NCBI RefSeq assembly: GCF_018835585.1
Contig: NZ_JAHGVE010000022.1
Location: 17,765 to 81,764 of the forward strand
Direction: 5' to 3'
DNA length: 64,000 nt
Source of the DNA: Pelorhabdus rhamnosifermentans
GTDB taxonomy: Bacteria; Bacillota; Negativicutes; UMGS1260
In this document: piece by piece, positions 18,589-27,854 of the stretch
How positions within the stretch are numbered: the stretch's first letter is position 1
Layout of the letters: the number at the start of each line of letters is the position of its first letter
Notes under the pieces: generated by a model
Seen by the model: only the letters and a program-made list of their open reading frames with translations
Told to the model about the DNA's origin: nothing
Database searches by the model: none
Position numbers and translations under genes: made by a program

Positions 18589-18630
18589 AAAAAAGGATTT
18601 AAGAATCCCTGTTAAGGGTCTTAAACCTTC
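18589..18630 (-). terminator. Terminator of the cobalamin operon
   Basis: On the minus strand GGTTTAAGACCC pairs with GGGATTCTTAAATCC (two-base and one-base bulges) around TTAACA, followed by six T. It starts right after the cobC stop, fitting the end of the long cobalamin operon. Confidence 0.7.
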
Positions 18631-19239
18631 TTATCGTCCTAAATGACAAGTGTCATTCATCAAACAAACAATGGTACGTTCAGGATAATATTCGACGACA
18701 TTCACTGCCGTATTATCTTGTTTAATATTCCATACATAATTGAGATGAATATTCAGTGCTGCACATAAAATCGTACGTATCGTCCCGCCGTGCGAGGCCA
18801 CAACGATGGTTTCATCAGGATGTTTTTTCACCAATCGTTCAATAGCAACCACGGCGCGTTTTTTCAAATCGCGAAAAGACTCACCGCCTGGAATGCTAAT
18901 CTCATCAGGACGTGAATACAAATGATTCATCACATCCGGCCATTGTTTACAAATACTGTCGTACGTCAGTCCTTCCCATTCACCGAAGTGTATCTCACGG
19001 AAAGCCGGTTCGGACTGAACCGTAAGATGATGTTTATCAGCAATAGCCTCTGCTGTCGCATAAGCCCGCTTTAAATCGCTGGCATAAACAGCATGAATAT
19101 CTTCAGATGCTAACCGCATTGCCACAGCTTCAGCTTGTTCAAGACCCAAGGAATTAAGAAAAATATCTGTTTGACCTTGATATTTCATTTCCAGATTCCA
19201 AGCTGTTTGACCGTGACGTACGTAAATAATCTTTGTCAT
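18631..19239 (-). CDS. cobC: CobC-like alpha-ribazole-5'-phosphate phosphatase
   Basis: Histidine-phosphatase family enzyme, 202 residues. The catalytic VRHGQTAWN lies near residues 7-15 and the second histidine in ASHGGTIRT. It is expected to dephosphorylate the lower-ligand precursor (alpha-ribazole phosphate or adenosylcobalamin phosphate) in late cobalamin assembly. Family members include phosphoglycerate-mutase-like phosphatases of other function; the assignment rests on its being the last gene of the cobalamin operon, overlapping cobD by four bases. Confidence 0.82.
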   Translation of the reverse strand: MTKIIYVRHGQTAWNLEMKYQGQTDIFLNSLGLEQAEAVAMRLASEDIHAVYASDLKRAYATAEAIADKHHLTVQSEPAFREIHFGEWEGLTYDSICKQWPDVMNHLYSRPDEISIPGGESFRDLKKRAVVAIERLVKKHPDETIVVASHGGTIRTILCAALNIHLNYVWNIKQDNTAVNVVEYYPERTIVCLMNDTCHLGR

Positions 19240-20330
19240 AACAACTCTCCCTTCATGATATTCTGTAGCACTTGAAGCACCTGTTCATTTTGTTCATGAC
19301 TTTTTACTGCAAGGCGAATATAATCGTCGCCCAGTCCCTCGTAATTGCTACAGTCACGAATTAAAATCTTCTGTTCCATCATTTTCTGACGTAAGGCACT
19401 GGCTGTCCAAGGGGACTGACGAATATCAACAAGAATATAATTTGCAGCAGGTTCATAAGGTTTTAAGCCGGAAATTTTCCCCAAAGACTGATAAAAAAAC
19501 TTTTTCTCCTGCGTAATATACGTTCGACTTTGCTCGGCATACACCTCATCGCCAAGGGCAGCAACACCTGCTGCTTGGGCAATAGAATTGACATTCCAAG
19601 GATCTTTACTTAAATGCAGTTTTCTCGTCATGATTTCACTGGCAAGAACAAAACCGAGGCGGAGACCGGGAATGGCATAGAACTTAGTTAGAGAATGCGC
19701 AATAATCAGGTTGGGAAATTTCGATAGCAGAGGCTGACAAGTCCAAACATTCCAGTGTAAAAAATCCAAAAAGGACTCATCAACAACAACAAACGACTTG
19801 ATTTTCACAGCAGCTGCAATTACTTCCGCAATCTCCGCCGGCGGCATCAGTACGCCTGTGGGATTATTAGGATTACATAAAAATACTAGTTCGGGCTGAC
19901 TCATCTCGATTTGATTAATTAAAACCGTACTCTTCACCTTAAAATCGTCATGAGCATGCAAAACATAATAAGAAACTTGTGCTCCTGATGAACAAGCTGC
20001 TCGTTCATATTCACTGAAAGTCGGCGCCATAACCAAAACCTTGTGGGGCTGAATAATATGAGACAGCACATACAAAAGTTCTACTGCCCCGTTTCCTACT
20101 GTAATAAGCTCAGACGAAATACCATAGGCACGACAAATAGCCCGCTTTAAATCATATGCATCTGCATCTGGATAATGAATGACCGAATCGATTGCCTGCA
20201 GCATGGCTGCTTTTACTGAAGGAGCTAATCCTAATGGGTTAATATTTGCACTGTAATCCAGCCAGATTGCTTCTTTTTGTTGAGAATCTCGGCTGGCTGC
20301 ATAAATATTGCCGCCATGTTCAGCTTTCAT
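19236..20330 (-). CDS. cobD: CobD, threonine-phosphate decarboxylase
   Basis: PLP enzyme that decarboxylates L-threonine phosphate to (R)-1-amino-2-propanol phosphate, the linker to the nucleotide loop. Fold type I landmarks are LDYSANINPLG, VGNGAVELLY, FLCNPNNPTGVL, and the PLP lysine in SLTKFYAIPGLRLG. Histidinol-phosphate aminotransferases look similar, but the neighbouring threonine kinase and the cobalamin operon decide it. ATG 20330 gives MKAEHGGNIY and 364 residues, seven bases after a G-rich ribosome site; it overlaps pduX by 11 bases. Confidence 0.9.
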   Translation of the reverse strand: MKAEHGGNIYAASRDSQQKEAIWLDYSANINPLGLAPSVKAAMLQAIDSVIHYPDADAYDLKRAICRAYGISSELITVGNGAVELLYVLSHIIQPHKVLVMAPTFSEYERAACSSGAQVSYYVLHAHDDFKVKSTVLINQIEMSQPELVFLCNPNNPTGVLMPPAEIAEVIAAAVKIKSFVVVDESFLDFLHWNVWTCQPLLSKFPNLIIAHSLTKFYAIPGLRLGFVLASEIMTRKLHLSKDPWNVNSIAQAAGVAALGDEVYAEQSRTYITQEKKFFYQSLGKISGLKPYEPAANYILVDIRQSPWTASALRQKMMEQKILIRDCSNYEGLGDDYIRLAVKSHEQNEQVLQVLQNIMKGELL

Positions 20331-21222
20331 GTTCATCCCCCCTGTCAGTCCTGATTCCACCTGAAATTAAATGCACCGTTTGTAGATATTTTACTTTCGG
20401 ACAATTTTCTGTTATAGCTGTTACACAGTCGCCAATTTTGTGGACATGCTGGGGTGCAAAAAGCACACCAAGAACAGTACCACTATGCGCCGCATTCACG
20501 CCGCAGGCACCATACTGGCTACTTAATTTGATAATCGATTCTAAGCAGGAATTGGCTAAAATCAATTGATTGGCCAAAGCACTTATCGTTGCTCCCTGAC
20601 CAATCAGTGACACATCCTGCTTGGCTATGCCTGTCATGACAAGTTCCATGGCTTCACGAACCTGCTTTTCCTTGGCCTTATTGAGAGCAGTCAGATCACT
20701 GCGCTTATTAAAGGACAAAGTATCCACTTCCCCGCCTGCATCAAAAACAGCAATCATCATTTGAGGCGGCTGACCCAGATTCCGACGAATTTTTCCACCC
20801 ACATGATCAAAAAGCATAATGCCTGAATAAAAAATGCCATCTGTCGGTTCAATGGACAGACATAAATCAGCCACTTCATCAGCAGAAAGCTGCATGCCTA
20901 ACGATAATGCAACTGCTTGGCAAAGACAACTCAAATCGGCACTACTAGAAGCCATGCCCTTGCCGATGGGCAAGGTGGAATACTGATGAAAAGGAAAGTG
21001 CACTAAATATTCTTCAAGCGTATATTGCGATTGTATATAATGAAGGGTCCGCGTCAAAATCTCCCGAGATTTGTCGCCGCGCAAATTCGTTCGAAAGCCG
21101 GGTAGCTTATACCGAATCTCCGAATATAGATCAATCGGACAAGTAATCAAAAAAGGCTGTCCATCCAGTGTCCCCTGGACAAGTTCGCCACAAGACCCTG
21201 GACTTTTAATTGTCAAACTCAT
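20320..21222 (-). CDS. pduX: PduX-like L-threonine kinase (GHMP family)
   Basis: A 300-residue GHMP kinase that makes L-threonine-O-3-phosphate for CobD. The N-terminus KSPGSCGELVQGT and the ATP loop PIGKGMASSSADLSCLCQA (about residues 86-104) are typical for PduX. The late CGVNAAHSGTVLGVL is the GHMP third motif. Its position directly before cobD supports the pathway role over other GHMP sugar or homoserine kinases. The ATG follows AGGAGAAAAGAT. Confidence 0.9.
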   Translation of the reverse strand: MSLTIKSPGSCGELVQGTLDGQPFLITCPIDLYSEIRYKLPGFRTNLRGDKSREILTRTLHYIQSQYTLEEYLVHFPFHQYSTLPIGKGMASSSADLSCLCQAVALSLGMQLSADEVADLCLSIEPTDGIFYSGIMLFDHVGGKIRRNLGQPPQMMIAVFDAGGEVDTLSFNKRSDLTALNKAKEKQVREAMELVMTGIAKQDVSLIGQGATISALANQLILANSCLESIIKLSSQYGACGVNAAHSGTVLGVLFAPQHVHKIGDCVTAITENCPKVKYLQTVHLISGGIRTDRGDEHES

Positions 21223-21258
21223 ATCTTTTCTCCTATTAATTCACCCTTGATGCATTAT

Positions 21259-21990
21259 TTATAAAAAAGCCATCAAAGCCACGATTTCTGTTAATTCCGT
21301 TGCTGCACCATAGACATCCCCTGTTAAACCTCCCAGTTTAGTTACTGTATAACGACAAAATAAACTGCCAAACAACAGCCCCGAAAATAAACTAACAAAG
21401 ACACGAGACGAATAAAATGCCAAGGGAAATAGTAAAAAAGCGGTAAGACAACTGGCATAAACAAAATCACGCCGCCCTGTATATTGGGCAAACAGCTTGC
21501 CAATCCCTTCCGGGCGGGCATAAGGAAATAGGGTAATGGCCATCACCATGACAAGACGCGCTAGAACAGGTGCAACAACTAAAGCTAAAGGCAAGAGATT
21601 AGCAGAAATATCTTCCAACAAAGCCCATTTCACTGCCACAAGCAATACAAAAGTAGTCACACCAGCCGAACCCACGCGACTGTCTTTCATAATTTCCAGC
21701 ATGCGCTCCCGACTCCGCCCCGATAGCAACCCATCAGCCGTATCCATTAAACCATCACAATGCAAGGCTCCTGTCACAATAAAGCTCGTTATGACAAGTA
21801 AAATAGCTGTCAAATGGGCAGATAGATAGCTTCCCACAAAATGATTAATCATGAGGAGTATAATGCCAATAACCATACCAACTAATGGGAAAAAAACGAC
21901 ACTCCGGCCAAACCGCTTCGCTGACCATTCCGATTCTTTGAATAGATGAATTCTTGTCAAAAATTGCAGGGCCGTAACAAAATATCGCAT
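21259..21990 (-). CDS. cobS: CobS, adenosylcobinamide-GDP ribazoletransferase
   Basis: Polytopic membrane enzyme that joins adenosylcobinamide-GDP with alpha-ribazole (phosphate). The 243-residue protein begins MRYFVTALQFLTRIH, has about six hydrophobic segments, and contains the metal-binding motif GALHCDGLMDTADGLLSG near residues 75-92, which defines the family, plus KDSRVGSAG. No clear ribosome site precedes ATG 21990; GGAGG lies more than 20 bases upstream. It sits between cbiB and pduX. Confidence 0.93.
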   Translation of the reverse strand: MRYFVTALQFLTRIHLFKESEWSAKRFGRSVVFFPLVGMVIGIILLMINHFVGSYLSAHLTAILLVITSFIVTGALHCDGLMDTADGLLSGRSRERMLEIMKDSRVGSAGVTTFVLLVAVKWALLEDISANLLPLALVVAPVLARLVMVMAITLFPYARPEGIGKLFAQYTGRRDFVYASCLTAFLLFPLAFYSSRVFVSLFSGLLFGSLFCRYTVTKLGGLTGDVYGAATELTEIVALMAFL

Positions 21991-22038
21991 AACTATCAGA
22001 CGTTTAAGCCGCCTGCCTCCTTAACTCGTGACATGCTG

Positions 22039-23040
22039 TTAAAATGAACCAGATGAATAATATAAATAAAAAGAACCCCCGGCATAAATAAGTACAAACA
22101 ATAAAGTCGTCACATACATGAGCCAAACAGTCTTTTTAATATGGTCACTTGTAAGCGCCTCATCAGCTTGCCCCATCGTGGCACGATGAGATGGAATGCC
22201 ACCGTAATAATTGACCCCACCTAACTGAATATGAAGGGCTCCGGCCACAATAGACTCAGGAATACCGCTATTGGGGCTAGGATGCTTACTTGCATCATGC
22301 CAGAACGTTTTTACGGCGGATACAATGTCTAACCGCAGCAAGCAAACCGCTCCAAGTAGCAATAAGCCTGTTATCCGTGCCGGGATATAATTGAATATGT
22401 CATCAGTCCGAGCCGCTATCATGCCAAAATCACTGTATTTTTCATTCTTATAGCCAACCATGGAATCAAGCGTATTAACTGCGCGATAAAGAAATGCCAA
22501 TGGCACACCACCTAAAGCTGCAAAAAACAGGGGTGCAATAACTCCATCAACAATATTTTCGGCCACTGTCTCCACTGTAGCACGCGTCACTTCACCTGCT
22601 GAAAGGTGGCCTGTGTCACGTCCCACAATCCACCCAACTTTGCGGCGAGCTTCTTTAATATTTTTTTTCACCAAGTAATGGCGAATTTCAAAACCCGCTT
22701 CAGCCAAACTGCGGGGACTAATCGCCAGTGACAATAGCAGGGCCCGTCCCACTACAGCCTCCCAAGTATCCAGCTTATCTAAACAAGTGCAAACATACCA
22801 GATGATTTCATAAGTCAATGTTAACACTAAAAAAACAAGTAGACCTCCTGAAGTCTTTTTCATAAAAGACGATGCATGCGGTTTAAGCAGTGATTTTTCA
22901 AATAAAGAAATCATGCGGCCGATGAGTGCAACTGGATGAAAAGATGTACGGGGATCACCAATTAGGATATCAAATAACAGCGCACCAAGGGGAAGCAGGC
23001 AAAAAGAGACACTATAAGCATTAAGCATTGCATAGGTCAT
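22039..23040 (-). CDS. cbiB: CbiB, adenosylcobinamide-phosphate synthase
   Basis: Membrane enzyme that attaches aminopropanol phosphate to adenosylcobyric acid. The 333-residue protein contains the family motifs GDPRTSFHPVALIG near residue 28, VGRDTGHLSAGEVTRATVETVAENIVDG, FLYRAVNTLDSMVGY and NYYGG, with several hydrophobic segments. The ATG overlaps the cobQ/cbiP stop by four bases (ATGA), so translation is coupled. Confidence 0.94.
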   Translation of the reverse strand: MTYAMLNAYSVSFCLLPLGALLFDILIGDPRTSFHPVALIGRMISLFEKSLLKPHASSFMKKTSGGLLVFLVLTLTYEIIWYVCTCLDKLDTWEAVVGRALLLSLAISPRSLAEAGFEIRHYLVKKNIKEARRKVGWIVGRDTGHLSAGEVTRATVETVAENIVDGVIAPLFFAALGGVPLAFLYRAVNTLDSMVGYKNEKYSDFGMIAARTDDIFNYIPARITGLLLLGAVCLLRLDIVSAVKTFWHDASKHPSPNSGIPESIVAGALHIQLGGVNYYGGIPSHRATMGQADEALTSDHIKKTVWLMYVTTLLFVLIYAGGSFYLYYSSGSF

Positions 23041-24560
23041 GCCTTGTTCTCCATGAGTTTTTTAATCAGTGTCATATCAAGGCTGCTGCGCACAATTTGA
23101 GCCAAACGGTCATAAGCCGCTTCCTTAGCCTTAGAACGATTAATGATTTTCCCGAGTGGTTCCAGGCCTTTTTTTACCCTTAAAGCGTCAAGAACTTGGC
23201 GACGAAAGGTATCATTATCAAAAATACCATGCAAATAAGTCCCCATAATCTGTCCATCACTGCGAATGACTCCATCAGTCAGCGAAACCGTCTGTTCCGA
23301 ACGCTTGATAAGGGTAAATGCAGACTGTACTTTCGTTAAAAAGTTCGTCCGACCCATATGAATTTCATAGCCTGACAAGACTTCTTGGCCTGGTGTAATC
23401 CCTAAAAAACCAGGTTTCATCGCTACTGCTTGGACTTGATGGGTAACCTTATTAGGCTCAAATGTCGTGTGAATGGGAAGAAGTCCCAAACCTTCCATAC
23501 TATCTAGCTGTGATTCTGTATGATGAGGATCATAAAGCATTTCCCCGAGCATCTGATAGCCACCACAAATACCTACGACAGGAACACCTGACTTTGCCAA
23601 ATGTTTAATTTTGTCTTTATAACCATGTTCCATTAAATAAAGCATATCTTCTGTCGTATTTTTACTGCCTGGCAAGATAATCAGATCAGGCTGTCCCAGT
23701 TCTTCACCTTGGCGAATATAGCGAAGTGAAACATCCTCTTCTTCAGCCAAAGCCTCAAAATCGGTAAAATTAGATATCTTAGGCAGTCGCATAACAGCAA
23801 TATCCAGTTCTTTAACAGCATCAACCTGTTTGTCATCTAAACTGACAGAATCTTCATCATCAATGCCCATTTCTGTCACATAAGGTACCACACCGACAAT
23901 CGGTTTACCTGTCTTTTCTTCTAAAAAGGTAAGCGCCGGTTTAAGCAACTCAATGTCACCACGAAATTTATTAATCACAAGTCCCTTCACAAGCGCACGT
24001 TCATCCGGATCGAGTAATTCCAGTGTTCCTACAAGTGATGCCAGAGCACCGCCACGATCAATATCAGCAACAAGAAGTACAGGAGCCTGAAGCATTTTCG
24101 CCACACGCATATTCACAATATCATTGGCTTTTAAGTTGACTTCAGCAGGACTGCCTGCTCCCTCAATAACAATCACATCATAGTCATGATTTAAGCGTTC
24201 CAAGCAATCTTTCACAACACCTAAGGCTTTAAGACTGTAGCCTGAATGATATTCAGCTGCAGACAGATTACCTATAGACTGCCCCATGACAATAACTTGC
24301 GAACAAGCATTTCCTGTAGGCTTTAATAGTACAGGATTCATCTCCACCTGCGGCTCAAGACCCGCTGCTTCAGCCTGAGCCACTTGGGCCCGCCCCATTT
24401 CTTTGCCATCTTTCGTTACATAAGAATTGAGCGCCATATTTTGAGCCTTAAAGGGAACAACCTTTTTACCGTCCTGAAGAAAAATACGGCACAAGGCTGT
24501 CGTCAAAATACTTTTTCCTACATGAGAACTTGTCCCTTGCAACATAATGGTTTTTGCCAT
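23037..24560 (-). CDS. cbiP: CbiP/CobQ, cobyric acid synthase
   Basis: Amidotransferase that converts adenosylcobyrinic acid a,c-diamide to adenosylcobyric acid by four glutamine-dependent amidations. The 507-residue protein has the dethiobiotin-synthetase-like ATP loop GTSSHVGKS (residues 9-17), FKAQNMALNS, and a C-terminal class I-like glutaminase with the nucleophilic Cys in GICGGYQMLG (near 330) and the His in TYLHGIFDN. Start ATG follows GGAGAGAAGAGCAA. It lies 14 bases downstream of cobU. Confidence 0.95.
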   Translation of the reverse strand: MAKTIMLQGTSSHVGKSILTTALCRIFLQDGKKVVPFKAQNMALNSYVTKDGKEMGRAQVAQAEAAGLEPQVEMNPVLLKPTGNACSQVIVMGQSIGNLSAAEYHSGYSLKALGVVKDCLERLNHDYDVIVIEGAGSPAEVNLKANDIVNMRVAKMLQAPVLLVADIDRGGALASLVGTLELLDPDERALVKGLVINKFRGDIELLKPALTFLEEKTGKPIVGVVPYVTEMGIDDEDSVSLDDKQVDAVKELDIAVMRLPKISNFTDFEALAEEEDVSLRYIRQGEELGQPDLIILPGSKNTTEDMLYLMEHGYKDKIKHLAKSGVPVVGICGGYQMLGEMLYDPHHTESQLDSMEGLGLLPIHTTFEPNKVTHQVQAVAMKPGFLGITPGQEVLSGYEIHMGRTNFLTKVQSAFTLIKRSEQTVSLTDGVIRSDGQIMGTYLHGIFDNDTFRRQVLDALRVKKGLEPLGKIINRSKAKEAAYDRLAQIVRSSLDMTLIKKLMENKA

Positions 24561-24574
24561 TTGCTCTTCTCTCC

Positions 24575-25162
24575 TTAATTCAGTTTTCGCCCCAAACTTT
24601 TTATTTCAACGGGAATCCCACTCACAACAAAATATACTTCATCTGCCGCTTGAGCCACTTTTTGATTGACCCAGCCCGCCCAATCGCGGTATTTACGAGC
24701 CAAGGCATTCTCTGGAACAATCCCCATGCCTACTTCGTTTGTGACTAGGATCACCGTCTTATTGCCTTCACGACAGGCAGCAAGAAGTTTATCAATTTGA
24801 TCGAATATGTGCATTAACTGCTCCTCATCACAGGCCGATTCATCTGCTGCCAACAAAAGATTTGTTAAATAAAGAGTCAAACAGTCAAATAAAATCACAT
24901 CGACCTCTTGAGCTGCCTCAGCAATAGCTAAATGCGCCTCATAAGGCGCTTCCTTCGTCAGCCAGATCTCGGAGCGCCGCGCCTGATGATGCTTAACGCG
25001 ATCAGCCATTTCATCATCAAGAATCTGCGCCGTTGCAATATATGCCAAATAAGGCGCAGACAAATTTTGTCCTGCAAGCGTTTGGGCAAGACGTTCGGCA
25101 AATTCACTTTTACCACTTCGCGCTCCGCCTGTAATTAAAATTAACTTCGCCTTCTCTATCAT
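24575..25162 (-). CDS. cobU: CobU/CobP, adenosylcobinamide kinase / phosphate guanylyltransferase
   Basis: Bifunctional enzyme that phosphorylates adenosylcobinamide and activates it with GTP. The P-loop ITGGARSGKSEFAE lies near residues 10-23, YIATAQILDDEM and HHQARRSEIW follow, and VTNEVGMGIVPENALAR is diagnostic. Length 195, slightly longer than Salmonella CobU. ATG 25162 follows GAGGAG by six bases, one base after the cbiA stop codon. Confidence 0.94.
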   Translation of the reverse strand: MIEKAKLILITGGARSGKSEFAERLAQTLAGQNLSAPYLAYIATAQILDDEMADRVKHHQARRSEIWLTKEAPYEAHLAIAEAAQEVDVILFDCLTLYLTNLLLAADESACDEEQLMHIFDQIDKLLAACREGNKTVILVTNEVGMGIVPENALARKYRDWAGWVNQKVAQAADEVYFVVSGIPVEIKSLGRKLN

Positions 25163-25163
25163 A

Positions 25164-26546
25164 TCATACTCCTCTACTTACGCAAAAGGTAGCACAACGA
25201 TCAACAAATCGCTGCGCCGCTGTTGGACAACCTAAAAAATGCATATGCAAATAAGACGCGACAGTATTGCCACAGACAAAACCTCCGTTATAACACTTAC
25301 CTGTACGCATCTTTTTAAATTGAAAGGCCCAGTATTTATCATAAGCAGCATCTGGAATAAAAGTTGAAAAATGAAATTCATGTCCCCTGAGCGTCTGTCC
25401 TCTCGCACACACAACATTATCACTCTTTGCTGTGGCTTCCACATAGCCCACAGTCTGGAGCTTCCGTTCCATTGCACATACACCAGGAATTAATCCCACG
25501 AGCGGGAAGGACTGCCCAGAAAAATCAACCATCTCTCGCGTGAGGTACATGAAACCACCGCATTCAGCCACAATCGGCATGCCCTGCCGACCTGCATCAC
25601 TGATTTGCTGAAGCATAGTCTGATTTTCCGCTAGCTCACGTACAAACATTTCTGGAAAACCGCCGCCAAAGAACAGCCCATCTACTAAAGGCAGCGAACG
25701 ATCACGAAGTGGGCTAAAATAGACCAGTTCCGCTCCCAACCGTTCCAATACAGCCAAACTTGCGGGGTAATAAAAAGAAAAGGCCTCATCAAATGCTATG
25801 CCAATACGTGTACGCGCCTTGTCGATATTTTTATTGGGAGTCTCATACCAAAGTGGTGCAGCCGAACGGGCAATAGCCGAAATTTTCGGCAGTTCAATCT
25901 GCCTTCTCATATGAAAGCCCATTTTTTCAACAATCGCTATGCTGTCTGTTTCACTAGTAGGCGTAAGCCCCAAATGCCGTTCAGGTGTTACCAGTTCATC
26001 ACTCCGGCGAATCTTGCCTAAGACAGGCACACCGATTCTATTGAGCGCTTCTTCCACAATCATTCCGTGCGAATCAGAACCTAAGCGATTGACAATCACA
26101 CCTGCCAGTTTCAGTTCCGGATCATACTGTTTAAAACCTAATACAAGAGCTGCTGCACTCTCACCCATGGATTTGGCATCAATAACCAGAATAACAGGCG
26201 CATCAAGCAATTTCGCAATGGCCGCCGTACTGCTTATGCCGTTTTTTCCGCCATCATAAAGCCCCATGACACCTTCAATCAGAGCGATATCGTTCCCTCT
26301 AGCCGTTTGAATAAATACAGACTGAATTTTCTCCGGCGGAATCAGCCAAGTATCCAAATTATGAGCAGCCTGACCACTTGCCAGGGCATGATAGCCCGGA
26401 TCAATATAATCGGGCCCCACTTTATACGACTGCACTTTAAGGCCTTGCTGTTTTAAAGCAGCTAGCAGACCTGTCACAATAGTCGTTTTGCCAACGCCGC
26501 TTTGCGTTCCTGCAATAACAATGCGTGGTATGGTAACCTTATTCAT
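25164..26546 (-). CDS. cbiA: CbiA, cobyrinate a,c-diamide synthase
   Basis: Glutamine-dependent amidotransferase that amidates the a and c side chains of cobyrinate. The ATP loop AGTQSGVGKTTIV lies near residues 12-24, YIDPGYH and EGVMGLYDG are family motifs, and the C-terminal glutaminase has the Cys in VAECGGFMYL and the late YLHMHF histidine. Length 460, normal. It is preceded by cobO with a 27-base gap and followed immediately by cobU. Hydrogenobyrinate enzymes (CobB) share the fold; the anaerobic context favours CbiA. Confidence 0.94.
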   Translation of the reverse strand: MNKVTIPRIVIAGTQSGVGKTTIVTGLLAALKQQGLKVQSYKVGPDYIDPGYHALASGQAAHNLDTWLIPPEKIQSVFIQTARGNDIALIEGVMGLYDGGKNGISSTAAIAKLLDAPVILVIDAKSMGESAAALVLGFKQYDPELKLAGVIVNRLGSDSHGMIVEEALNRIGVPVLGKIRRSDELVTPERHLGLTPTSETDSIAIVEKMGFHMRRQIELPKISAIARSAAPLWYETPNKNIDKARTRIGIAFDEAFSFYYPASLAVLERLGAELVYFSPLRDRSLPLVDGLFFGGGFPEMFVRELAENQTMLQQISDAGRQGMPIVAECGGFMYLTREMVDFSGQSFPLVGLIPGVCAMERKLQTVGYVEATAKSDNVVCARGQTLRGHEFHFSTFIPDAAYDKYWAFQFKKMRTGKCYNGGFVCGNTVASYLHMHFLGCPTAAQRFVDRCATFCVSRGV

Positions 26547-26573
26547 ATGCTTCCCCGCCTTTAGTTCTCTTTC

Positions 26574-27146
26574 CTAATATTCAATGCCCCATCTGGCATC
26601 AATACCACTTGCCATGGGATGTTTGACTGCTTCACAGCTTGTTGCAAGCTGTGCCAGCTGAATAAGTTCTTCTGGCATATTCCGTCCTGTGAGCACCACA
26701 TCTGTCCCAGCCGGACGACTCTGGACGAGTTTAACAATCTCAGCAAGATCAATCAATTCATGACGCAGGGCATGACTAATTTCATCAAGTATAACGACCT
26801 TATTGGCTCCGTTTGTCACCTCTTGCCAGGCACACGCAAGCGCCTTAGGGGCGAAATTATGACAAGCTTTCCGGTTTTCGCGAAAACACACCCCGCATTT
26901 GGTACATTTCTGTCGACCTGACCGAATATCATCAGCCATGAAACAGCCATAGCCAAACTGTTTGATTGTAAATAAGCCGCCAAAAGCTGCCGTCGAAAAA
27001 AGTTCCCCTGTATAACCGCCGCCTTTTAAAAATTGGATAACAGTCACTTTATTTCCATGAAGTACCTCCCGCAAGGCATAACCTAAAGCAGCTGTCGTTT
27101 TGCCCTTCCCACTGCCAGTAATTACATAAAGCTTTGAATGTTCCAT
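26574..27146 (-). CDS. cobO: CobO/BtuR-type corrinoid adenosyltransferase with an added Cys cluster
   Basis: ATP:co(I)rrinoid adenosyltransferase that puts the upper adenosyl ligand on cobyrinate diamide or cobinamide. The P-loop ITGSGKGKTTAALG lies near residues 9-22, VILDEISHAL and VVLTGRNMPEELI are the usual BtuR landmarks, and the protein ends DARWGIEY. Between residues 81 and 95 it carries CTKCGVC and a further Cys (CX2CX2CX7C), which E. coli BtuR lacks. ATG 27146, six bases after AGGTG, gives 190 residues; a GTG at 27155 is possible. Confidence 0.9.
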   Translation of the reverse strand: MEHSKLYVITGSGKGKTTAALGYALREVLHGNKVTVIQFLKGGGYTGELFSTAAFGGLFTIKQFGYGCFMADDIRSGRQKCTKCGVCFRENRKACHNFAPKALACAWQEVTNGANKVVILDEISHALRHELIDLAEIVKLVQSRPAGTDVVLTGRNMPEELIQLAQLATSCEAVKHPMASGIDARWGIEY

Positions 27147-27155
27147 TTCTTTCAC

Positions 27156-27776
27156 CTACAACATATAAAGCAGTGCATTAACAGCTGAAGCAGCAATAGG
27201 ACTGCCACCTTTATTGCCTTTTACTGTAATAAAAGGCACAGTTGACTGAGCTGCTAAAACATCTTTGGACTCTTTTGCACCCACAAAGCCTACAGGTACG
27301 CCAATAATTACAGCTGGTTTCAAGGCTTCTTCTCTCACAAGTCTCATGACTTCAAATAAAGCCGTTGGCGCATTGCCAATAGCTATGATTGCCCCATCCA
27401 GTTGATGTCCAAAAGAACGCATGGCAGCCATCGAACGCGTAATATCCTGCTTTTTAGCCTCCGCTGCAATGCGTTCGTCCGCAATGAGACAATGTACCTG
27501 ACCGCCAAAGGATGCTAGTTTCTTCTTATTTATACCTGTTCGAACCATTTCCACATCACAAAAGATATCACAACCCGCTTTGAGTGCGGCAGATGCCGCA
27601 GCAATGGCCCCTTCATGAATCATAATATGATTGGCATAATCCACATCACCTGACGCATGAATCATACGAGAATAAACCTTCACAGCCTCAGGAGTTAATG
27701 TGAATTTTTCAAGATAAGGCGCAATAAGTTCCATACTTTTTTTCTCAATGGCCTGAGGATTTCTAATAAAGTCCAT
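27156..27776 (-). CDS. cbiC: CbiC, cobalt-precorrin-8 methylmutase
   Basis: Moves the methyl group from C11 to C12, giving cobyrinate. The 206-residue protein has the catalytic-His region SRMIHASGDVDYANHI (His near 44), CDVEMVRTGI, SMAAMRS and the C-terminal VGFVGAKESK and KGNKGGSPIAASAVNAL motifs of the family. Its stop codon abuts the cobO leader. A GGGAGG ribosome site precedes the ATG and lies inside what looks like the tail of a lost gene. Confidence 0.95.
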   Translation of the reverse strand: MDFIRNPQAIEKKSMELIAPYLEKFTLTPEAVKVYSRMIHASGDVDYANHIMIHEGAIAAASAALKAGCDIFCDVEMVRTGINKKKLASFGGQVHCLIADERIAAEAKKQDITRSMAAMRSFGHQLDGAIIAIGNAPTALFEVMRLVREEALKPAVIIGVPVGFVGAKESKDVLAAQSTVPFITVKGNKGGSPIAASAVNALLYML

Positions 27777-27854
27777 TTATAAAGCCTCCCTAAGTCGTTC
27801 AACTAAAATATCAGCAATTCGTTGATCTGCAACCATGGCATAAAGCAGCAAAAC
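27777..27854 (-). pseudogene. Possible 3' remnant of a CbiX-type cobalt chelatase gene
   Basis: The 78 bases between cbiJ and cbiC form an open frame of 25 codons ending in TAA directly before the cbiC ATG. It reads MVADQRIADILVERLREAL after VLLLYA. This helix, with the DxRxADxxxxRxREAL pattern, resembles from memory the C-terminus of CbiX/SirB sirohydrochlorin chelatases, which are often encoded beside cbiC. It happens to be in frame with cbiJ after the cbiJ TAG. The rest of such a gene is absent. This is inference from a short segment; it could simply be a leader region. Confidence 0.35.
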
